Assembly (NCBI GenBank): GCA_025174535.1
Contig: JALBUN010000007.1
Coordinates: forward strand, 1-64,000
Length of the DNA: 64,000 bases
Origin: Cantharellus purpuraceus
Taxonomy: Eukaryota > Basidiomycota > Agaricomycetes > Cantharellales > Hydnaceae
Direction: 5' to 3'
The translations under genes and the position numbers were made by a program. Shown piece by piece: positions 44,819-52,428 of this stretch; the stretch's first letter is position 1; each line of letters opens with the position of its first letter. Under the pieces are notes generated by a model. It was not told the origin of the DNA. It ran no database searches and saw nothing but the letters and a program-made list of their open reading frames with translations.

Positions 44819-45961
44819 ATTCCACAATCCACTGCCAATTCTGAACATGCACAAATCGTCGAGGGACCCGCCCCCAGCATCGACACCATCCCCGAGGTCA
44901 TTGAAGAACCGACGGACCACATAGAGGCTGTCAATGAAGAAGACGACACCCCGCCCTCTCCAAATCTGGCACAAGCCATCTCCCTGCTCGCTAGCAGCAT
45001 CCGTAACCCACAAGCCCCTAAGTCCTGGACCAAGGTCTGAGAACCCGACCCATTCAATGGCTCCAATCCGCGCAAACTCCAGCCGTTCTTGGTGCAATGC
45101 CGGCTGAATTTCCGCAATCGCCCCAACGCATTCACATCCAATCGGGCGAAGGTTACCTTCACCATGTCCTATCTCAAGGGCACCGCACTGGACTACTTCG
45201 AGCCAGCACTCATGGACAACTCCAATGACCCGATATGGTCAGAGGACTACTCCAACTTCATCTCCAAACTTCAGACCAATTTCGGTCCTTACAACCCTGA
45301 GGCCGATGCCAAGAATGAACTCGATTGACTTCGGATGAAGGAAAATCACAAAATTGCAAAATACATTGTGAGTTTCCAGCAGCTAGCTCCAAAAGTCCAA
45401 TGGGGCAACACCGCACTCCGATGCCAATTTTACGTTAGACTCCCATCCCGTATCAAGGACGAGATATCACACGTCGGTAAGCTGGATACTTTGGCTACCC
45501 TCTGCAAGCTCGCCCAATCCATCAACGCCCATTATTGGGAACGTCAATCCGAGGTCTCCTGCAAAAATTCGGCCAACAACAAATCGGACAAATCATTGGA
45601 CAAGACCCCAAAGTCCAACAAAGGGTCCGATAAGCGGGCCACCGCCAATTCAGGCCAGAAATCAAACACTGGTAACGCTGCCGCTTCCAGTTCCGGTCAG
45701 AACAACTCCGGCACCAGCAATAACTCTGGAGCTCGCAAGAGCACTCCGGACCTCTCCACCAAGCTGGGAAAGGACGGAAAACTTACCCAGCAGGAACGCC
45801 AGCGCCGCATGGACAACAACCTCTGTCTGTTCTGCGGAAAGCCTGGTCACCAAGCCAAGGATTGCAACAAGGCAACCTCGTCTGCAGCAAAGGCAAAGGG
45901 CCGCGCCGCCAACGCCACAATGGACAAGTCCAACACTAAAGCAACAGACCAAAAAAAATAG
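44819..45961 (+). pseudogene. Element D gag (start codon lost, two in-frame TGA)
   Basis: Where C and C2 have the ATG of the MPQST/MPPST start, D has ATT (44819-44821). TGA codons occur at 45038-45040 and 45326-45328. Otherwise the frame is continuous: an acidic leader, the capsid (KVTFTMSYLKGTALDYFEP), a Ser/Asn/Lys-rich linker and a CCHC zinc knuckle (CLFCGKPGHQAKDC, about 45829-45870), to the TAG at 45959-45961. Confidence 0.87.
45952..45958 (+). promoter_or_regulatory. Probable -1 ribosomal frameshift site (A AAA AAA TAG)
   Basis: The gag frame ends CAA AAA AAA TAG. Slipping one base back on the heptamer AAAAAAA leads straight into the pol frame (ATA GTA AGC AGT, IVSSPIAS), which is open. 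C and C2 have related A runs at the same place. The arrangement fits programmed -1 frameshifting for Gag-Pol in this family. Confidence 0.65.
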
Positions 45962-46975
45962 TAAGCAGTCCTATAGCCTCCATACGGGCTGAGGGCTGCG
46001 TTGGTACTCCCCGTATGACAAACAAGGTCCGCCTGAATGCATCTGCTCTTTCCCACTCCGACTCCCTTACCCTCCTCATCCACTCCAACTCCATTCCCGA
46101 TACCACTATTCAAGCATTAATTGACTCTGGTTCTACTCATTGTTTCCTCGATTCCTCTTTTTCCGATTTACATAAACTCCATACATACACCATAACTCCG
46201 ATACCACTCTGATTATTTGATGGCACTACTAATGCTGTTATTTCACGAGCTATAGATTTGTCTATCCGTTTTTCTGTCGGAGAAATCCAGAACCTTACAT
46301 TCTATGTTACTCCGCTTGACTCCAGCTGTTCTGTGGTTCTCGGACATAACTGGCTCACCCACTACAATCCGTTGATTGACTGGGCATTGGGCCATATCAC
46401 ATTCCATTCTCCAGTACAGGCTGTGTCATCCCCGACGTCACCAGCAACTTTAGGTGCGAAATTATCTTCCACCTCCGCTGACTCCGCTCCGATAGATACT
46501 CCGTCTACCCCTCCGTTCATATTGATGGTGGACGCTATGGTCTTCGCCAGACTAAGCAAACTGGACGGTTCTCACACATTCCAGGTTCACCTCTCTGATC
46601 CGATATTCCTCGCTGCTCGTTCGGACCTCTCTATGGTTCCCAAGGAGTATCATGAGTTCACCAACATGTTCAGCAAGTCTAAAGCTGACTCCCTAGCGGA
46701 ACACCAACCATATGATCTCAAGATCGAACTGGACAACAACTCCACCCCTCCGCTTGGCCCTATCTACTCACTATCACAAAAAGAGCTATTGGCCCTCCGA
46801 ACATTCATAGACGAGAACTTGGCCACAGGCTTCATCCGCCCATCCCTATCTCCTCATGGAGCTCTGGTCCTATTTGTCCGCAAAAAGGACAGATCACTCC
46901 GTCTATGCATCGACTTCTGTGGACTCAACAAGATCACCAAGAAAGACCGATACCCAATACGCCTAAAGAGGGAAA
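45959..46975 (+). pseudogene. Element D protease and N-terminal RT
   Basis: The pol frame begins after the frameshift site. The protease Asp is in ALIDSGSTHC (about 46113), and a TGA at 46210-46212 replaces the CGA still present in element C. RT begins with MVPKEYHEF and runs to the [11 protein letters not shown] segment at about 46960, where a deletion removes the catalytic palm and RNase H. The join adds a few unrelated bases and changes frame. Confidence 0.85.
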
Positions 46976-48554
46976 TAGCGACTATGCCACTGTAAACCCC
47001 CACAACTTTCGTCCTGTGTTTACTAACGAGCAGCTGGCATCGTCCCTATGAGCATCCACCCTCATGACTCCCACCCTCCGAGCTGTCACCATTATGGACA
47101 TCGACCAACTCCGCTCCGACATCCGCTCATCACTCCAATCTGATCCCGTTGCAGTTAAACACTTGGACAACCCTTCTGATCCGAAATGGTCACTTGACCC
47201 CGAAGGACACCTCCAACACAACAACCGGATATATGTCCCCGACGCCAATGGCCTCCGACTCCGAGTTTTGCAGTATTATCATGATCACCCGATCTCCAGC
47301 CACTTCGGGCAAAATCGCACACAAGGATTAATCCGACAAGACTATGTATGGCCAAAAATGCGGGAATACATTCAACACTACTGTAACTCCTGCACCACGT
47401 GTATGTGCTCAAAATCGCAAAGGCACAAACCCTACGGAACGCTCAAACAACCTCCGATCCCGGAGCAACCATGGAACTCCATCTCCATGGATTTCATAGA
47501 GAAGCTCCCCCCATCGCTCAGATATGACACCATACTCATGATTGTTGACAGGTTCACCAAACAGTCACAATTCATTCCGATGCATGACACCATCACCTCT
47601 GCCTCACTAGCTAAATTGTTCGTTCTCCACATATTCTCTAAACACGGAGTCACATCCGATCAGGGTTCGGAGTTTGTGTCCTCCTTCTTCCGCACATTAG
47701 GAAAGGCTCTCAACATGAAGCTCCATTTCACCTCCGGATACCACCCTGAAGGAGACGGACAAATGGAACGAATGAATCAGTCCCTGGAACAATATCTCCA
47801 AATCTATTGTAACTATCAACAAGACAACTGGGCTGATCTACTTCCGATCGCAGAGTTTGCCTACAACAACGCTCCAAATGCGACTACCGGCATCTCTCTG
47901 TTCTTTGCTAATAAAGGCTACCATCCGAACATCTCCGTCCACCCCAAGAAGGAACTTGCCTCCACCAAAGCCCGCCAATTCATAACCGACCTCGATCAAC
48001 TACACCAACATCTCCGAGAGACCATCTCCGATGCTCAGAAACAATATCAAGTCTCCGCAGACTGATGCCGCATTCCAGCTCTGGACCTGCAAATCGGAGA
48101 CAAAGTATTCATTAAGGCCGAACACTTCCAGACCACCCGTCCATCAAAGAAACTCTCCGAGAAATACTTAGGTCCTTATGAGGTCATTGCTCACATGGGC
48201 AGCAGGTCTTTCACCCTCCGCCTCCCAGACCACTTCCGAGCAGTTCATCTGGTCTTCCATATATCAATGCTCGAACCCGCTACTACGAACGAGATCTCCG
48301 GTCGCACGCAACCCCCACCTCCCCTGATCATCATCAAAGGAGACAATGAATATGAGATCTTGGAGATCCTGGACTTGAAGATCGACCGTCGATACAAGTG
48401 CAAGCTCCAGTACTTAGTCAAATGGACTGGATACGAAGGCACTGATGAAGAGTCTTCATGGATCTCTGCATCCGAACTCGATCACGCATCCGAATCCATC
48501 TCCGATTTTCACTCCGCTTATCCAGACAAACCTGGCCCTCTTATGAATCTTTAA
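46976..48554 (+). pseudogene. Element D integrase and chromodomain
   Basis: Integrase resumes in another frame at SDYATV (about 46978). A TGA lies at 47049-47051. The zinc domain (HHCC, CNSCTTC about 47380-47400) and catalytic core follow (SMDFIEKLP, SDQGSEF, GDGQMERMN). A 12-bp deletion, relative to C, sits just before SDQGSEF. A second TGA is at 48063-48065, shared with C. The GPY/F-like region and a clear chromodomain (EILEILDLKIDRRYKCKLQY onwards, about 48350-48520) complete the pol end at 48552-48554. Confidence 0.87.
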
Positions 48555-48715
48555 GTTCGATTACTAATGCTAATTCTATTATTTTGCATCACCACTTTAT
48601 TACAAGTCAAGGGAAATTACCAGCCTGCTCAAAAAAAAAAAAAAAACTCCGAAGGAATATCACTCCGCCTCATTCTTTCTCCGTTCTGAAATTTATAATC
48701 ATTTTCATCCTTATC

Positions 48716-50461
48716 TTATACATCGTGTTTCCTTTTCCCCTTTTCCTTATCTACCTCAGGCTCTGTCTCCAACTCCTCATCACTCTCTACATCCGACACC
48801 CAATCCTTCTCATCTCCCATGTCCGAATCCTCATCCAATGGGGCCATGAACTTCCGCAACCGACATAACTTGGCTGTCCGATGACCCTCCAGAACCTCCT
48901 TCCATTTCATCGTCCTCACCAAGTCTACTAACAACCCCTCCGTCCGCTGAAGGTGCTCCGACTGCAGGTTAACCAGCCTGATAAGCTGGCCCATGGTGCT
49001 ATTGGGCGCAGAGACACGCCCCGTACCTGCACCGGTCATTGCCCCTTCTGACCTGATGCCGCTACCCCCGGCTGCTACAGCACCCATCTCAGTCCGCCTC
49101 TTTTTGGTTGGACGACCCTCCGATTCCTTCTCTGCCCTTCCTTGTACCACTAGTTGGGGCTTGACGCTCCGACTCCAGGGATCAAACTTTCCATCGACCC
49201 TACACCCTCCTTTCCAACCCCGACAACGATCGCAGGACCGAAGGCAGCGAGTTGGGCCGGTAGGCCACACACACTCCACACCCACATCACGACATAAGTC
49301 GCAAGTTACGCCGGGTCCGCCAAATGGCTCCGTTGGAGCCAGAGCCTTGGGTGGTCCACCCCTCCTCGCTGCGGCCTCCAAGCGTTCCCTCTCCTCCTCC
49401 TTGTCCTGCTGTTCTGCTGCCGCCTTCTCCATCTCGCACTTGCGAAGCTGGATCACTGACCTCGCGACACGCAGCTCCTTCTTATGGGTCGCCTTGCACC
49501 ATATGACCCTCCAGTCCACCTCCCGCTTCTCCATATCAGCACTTGGGTAGGCCTTCAGTGAAAAGATCGCGACGTCGAGGTTCTTCTTGGTGGTAGCGGC
49601 ATAGAGCTCCGCTCTTTTGTGAGCCTCAACCGCAGCTACCCAAGCCATCTCCTTGTAAGAATTTGAAGTAGGATCCGGCTCCACATCTGTCCCAACATCC
49701 ACGCCCGCGTTGGGCTCCGCATTTGCGTCAAGCTCCATATTGGCATCAGGATCCACTTCCACCTCCGCCCTCTCCGCCTCCACTGCATCATCTTCCTCAG
49801 CTGCCCCCGACTCAAATAAGGGCTGTGCCTGCAGATGTAACGGCGAGTCCTCCGCAGTGACCGTCCTCGAACGAGTCGCCTCCGTCTGTGTAATGGAGAT
49901 GATGGCAACTTCCAGGGTCCCTGGCCATATGGGCACACTCGGACTTCCTGGGTGGCTGGTTTTCCCTGCCCCGGTCACCTCCTCCTCTACCTTCATGGCC
50001 ACCTCTAACTTGTGCGCCTGCTCCTCCACTTCCTTCAGTCTCATGGCCTCCATCGCTGCCACAAGTTCCTTCACCTTGCGGGCCCTCTCTGCCTTTGCTT
50101 CCTCCTCTTTCCTTCTCCGTTCCGTTTTCACCGCTTCTTTCCGTCGTTCCTCCTCCTCCTCCTTCCACCTCCGTTCCGCCTCCTCCTCCTTCCGTCTCCG
50201 TTCTGCCTCCTCCTCCTCCTTCCGTCTCCGTTCTGCCTCCTCCTCCTCCTTCCGTCTCCGTTCTGCCTCCTCCTCCTCCTTCCGTCTCCGTTCTGCCTCC
50301 TCCTCCTCCTTCCGTCTCCGTTCTGCCTCCTCCTCCTCCTTCCATCTCCATTCTGCTTCCTCCTCCTCTTTCCATTTCCGCTCCTCTTCCTCTTCCTTCC
50401 GTCGGGCCAAGAGCAACTGCTCCAGCTCAGCCACACTCATGCTTGCCAAAGGGTTTGACAT
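48716..50461 (-). CDS. Antisense ORF of element D: coiled-coil protein with Zn(II)2Cys6-like cluster, about 581 aa
   Basis: This is an intact frame on the strand opposite to gag-pol, between integrase and 3' LTR. I prefer ATG 50461 (MSNPLASMSVAELEQ) over the upstream ATG 50485, because a TATATAAAAGG box ends only about 15 nt before the latter. The N-terminal third is a Glu/Arg/Lys coiled coil with decapeptide repeats (EEEEAERRRK). The middle is acidic. A cysteine cluster at about 49200-49300 follows C-X2-C-X6-C-X12-C-X2-C-X6-C exactly, the spacing of fungal Zn(II)2Cys6 DNA-binding domains, followed by basic PTKKRR-type sequence (possible nuclear signal), a leucine-rich helix and an acidic tail. 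A nuclear DNA-binding or regulatory role is inferred. The frame has no stops although gag-pol has many. Some repeat Arg codons have become Trp, consistent with CpG decay. Confidence 0.8.
   Translation of the reverse strand: MSNPLASMSVAELEQLLLARRKEEEEERKWKEEEEAEWRWKEEEEAERRRKEEEEAERRRKEEEEAERRRKEEEEAERRRKEEEEAERRRKEEEAERRWKEEEEERRKEAVKTERRRKEEEAKAERARKVKELVAAMEAMRLKEVEEQAHKLEVAMKVEEEVTGAGKTSHPGSPSVPIWPGTLEVAIISITQTEATRSRTVTAEDSPLHLQAQPLFESGAAEEDDAVEAERAEVEVDPDANMELDANAEPNAGVDVGTDVEPDPTSNSYKEMAWVAAVEAHKRAELYAATTKKNLDVAIFSLKAYPSADMEKREVDWRVIWCKATHKKELRVARSVIQLRKCEMEKAAAEQQDKEEERERLEAAARRGGPPKALAPTEPFGGPGVTCDLCRDVGVECVWPTGPTRCLRSCDRCRGWKGGCRVDGKFDPWSRSVKPQLVVQGRAEKESEGRPTKKRRTEMGAVAAGGSGIRSEGAMTGAGTGRVSAPNSTMGQLIRLVNLQSEHLQRTEGLLVDLVRTMKWKEVLEGHRTAKLCRLRKFMAPLDEDSDMGDEKDWVSDVESDEELETEPEVDKEKGKRKHDV
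50150..50400 (-). repeat. 30-bp coding tandem repeat
   Basis: About eight near-identical 30-bp units (TCCGTCTCCGTTCTGCCTCC followed by TCCTCCTCCT on the plus strand) encode the EEEEAERRRK decapeptides of the antisense protein. Polymorphic length is likely. Long frames on the plus strand here are by-products of the repeat. Confidence 0.85.
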
Positions 50462-50491
50462 TGTTGAGGATAAGACCTCAATCATGCCCTT

Positions 50492-50502
50492 CCTTTTATA
50501 TG
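50492..50502 (-). promoter_or_regulatory. TATA box of the antisense gene
   Basis: CATATAAAAGG on the minus strand lies about 39 nt upstream of ATG 50461, ideal for a transcription start just before that codon. It lies outside the LTR, so the antisense gene appears to have its own core promoter. Confidence 0.6.
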
Positions 50503-50602
50503 TCTCCAGACCCCCAGTATAACTCCGACCACGCCCAATCGTCTCACCTATTCAATCCACGGACATGAGGCCTCAGGGGCTTGGCCTTAAATGGAGAGAT
50601 AC

Positions 50603-51104
50603 TGTTATGACTATATTCATTAACGCCCAGATCCCCATCCGATCCCCTCAGATCCCCATGCATATGAAATCTATACTCCATTTGGAAACCGCTACGTCTC
50701 CATTTTCCTGTCCGATTGTCACCGCCGATTCCGCCCATCCGTCTCCGGTTCCGATTGATGCATCAGCATCACCATAGGAACCTGGACATCCGTCCCCATC
50801 GGACTCAGACATACTCATGTAAGGCCATCGGCCTCGGAGACCCATCACTGGAGTAATTATTATTAGATTTCGAATATGTATTTAAGTTGCTGACTGGGGA
50901 CTCCATTCCCCAGTTCGAATATTGAATCACACCTAGCTCCTAAGTCCGATCCTAACTCTGTAAGTCGTACTCCGTCTCTGAAATCTCAGACACCGGTATT
51001 AGTGAGGGCACAGCACATGAGCTGAAGCCAAGTCCGTTCCAACCCCCACAACGTGCTCCGACTCCGACCCAATCTCTGACCCCAATCGGACCTAGTGCGT
51101 AACA
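50603..51104 (+). repeat. 3' LTR of element D
   Basis: This is the second 502-bp LTR. It is preceded by a short purine-rich stretch (ATGGAGAGAT) that is a weak polypurine tract. Confidence 0.92.
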
Positions 51105-51109
51105 AGTCC

Positions 51110-51373
51110 CCAGTTGGGCAACTTAAATACATATTTGAAATCTAATAATAATTACTCCAGTGATGGGTCTCTGAGGCCGACGGCCTTATGTGAATATGTC
51201 TGAGTCCAACTGGGATGGATGTCTGGGTTCCTATGGTGATGCTGATGCATCAATTGGAACCGGAGGTGGATGAGCGAGATCGATGGTGACAATTGGACAG
51301 AATAAATGGAGATGTGATGGTTTCCAAATTTCATGTGCATGGGGATCTGGGCATTAAGAATATAGTCATAACA
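51110..51373 (-). repeat. Element C2 LTR, right half
   Basis: This is the remaining half of the inverted C2 LTR, ending GTCATAACA at 51373. Together with 44040-44284 it gives about 509 bp, the expected LTR length. It marks the right edge of recognisable transposon sequence. Confidence 0.83.
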
Positions 51374-52428
51374 ACCTGAACTCCACCAGACTGTGATGGC
51401 TGCTCAAACTCCACCAGACCCCAATGACTGCTTGAACCCACCAGACATGGTGACCACCTACTTGGGTCCTTCCAAAGGAAGGGGTACTCTGCTAGTATCT
51501 GTATATTACACCATCTGTTACAGATACAAATAGTACATCATGATGTGCCGGCCTATTGAGTATCAGGGTCTTTGACAAAAATAGGAGTACCACTGCATTT
51601 CCTGGCCAGTATTATTACCACCAGCAGAGAACAAAAAGGCTCAGATGCGAGCGATGCTAGTAGATCTTCACTGGCACACGTATGTTCCTTCTTGTGTACA
51701 GCTAAGTCTACACCTAAGTACATACGCAGTGTGATGATAAAAAATATGCCTAGCTGCTTACATACCTCCGTCGCTATGCATGTAGTGAATATGATTGATG
51801 AGCAAGCATGAGCAGCGACTATTTAATATGTGGTCGCTGGTGTAGAAAGTGGATAGAACAAACAGAAACATAGCAAACATGGAATGGATTTTGGTTACAA
51901 TAGCATGGTTGATGTGTTATATGGACATGTGGATGTGTTCCACGTTTCACATTCCAAAACTCCCTCTTGCTGTGATACCTGTGTACAGGTTAAATTGTGT
52001 GTTAGGTTAGCCGCAAGATCTGCTTTCAAATCCGATGTGCAGCATATTTGAAATCTGGGATCTGGAGTGGATTCCTCTTAATGCACATGGCCGGCATGGA
52101 GTCAGCACCACGTTTTTTCTGCGGATCCTCGCTCTATACGAGCGGGTTGCGCAGCGGGTGTGCACAAGCCTTGTTTTGTGTTGAAGTTAGTATGTGTTTA
52201 TTTATTGACACGTGTTTTACATGGTCATCATCTTTGTAGCTCAACCGCCCTGATATAATGGGTGCAACAAGAGCATTAATGTGTCAATTCCGTTGAACAT
52301 ATCCTCAATATATCAAGAAAGGCAAATTGCATTGTTGATCATATAGACCATGTGAGTACACAAACGTGTCCGTGAAAGATAACTCCAAGAAGGCTCTCCT
52401 CACGAATTAGGCAGAAGAGCGAAGATAT
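51374..52428. other. Intergenic region right of the transposon nest
   Basis: The first ~100 bp contains CTCCACCAGAC-like direct repeats that may be transposon residue. The rest is AT-balanced sequence between the nest and the 3' end of the tyrosinase. I see no gene or RNA. Confidence 0.4.

Larger units (their letters stand above)
44285..51104 (+). mobile_element. Full-length but defective chromovirus 'D' (6,820 bp)
   Basis: Two 502-bp LTRs bound a gag-pol remnant and an antisense gene. AGTCC is duplicated at 44280-44284 and 51105-51109. It inserted into the LTR of the related inverted element C2. The LTRs differ at about 15 positions (about 3%), all transitions, so it is older than A. It cannot be autonomous because most of RT and RNase H is deleted. 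Confidence 0.93.
10465..51373. mobile_element. Nested transposon block (about 41 kb)
   Basis: Almost everything between the monooxygenase and the tyrosinase region is mobile DNA. At least nine insertion events can be separated by target-site duplications: TAT and AAG (TIR element in old Gypsy B), TTA (third TIR copy, in the flanking fragment), TTCTC and TCATG/TCATA (LTR F), CAACC (old solo LTR A), AATAG (young A), CCGG and CCGC (LTR E), GATAC (LTR F in C), ACTAG (insertion G) and AGTCC (element D). Order of events: B and C are oldest; solo LTRs and TIR elements came later; A and D are the youngest intact insertions. Individual parts are listed separately. Confidence 0.9.

Noticed and set aside
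50095..50568. Long Pro/Ser- or Leu/Pro-rich open frames on the plus strand at 49.7-50.6 kb
   Set aside because: They are complements of the 30-bp coding repeat of the antisense gene; the repeat keeps several frames open, and only the minus-strand frame extends into a non-repetitive domain with a zinc cluster.
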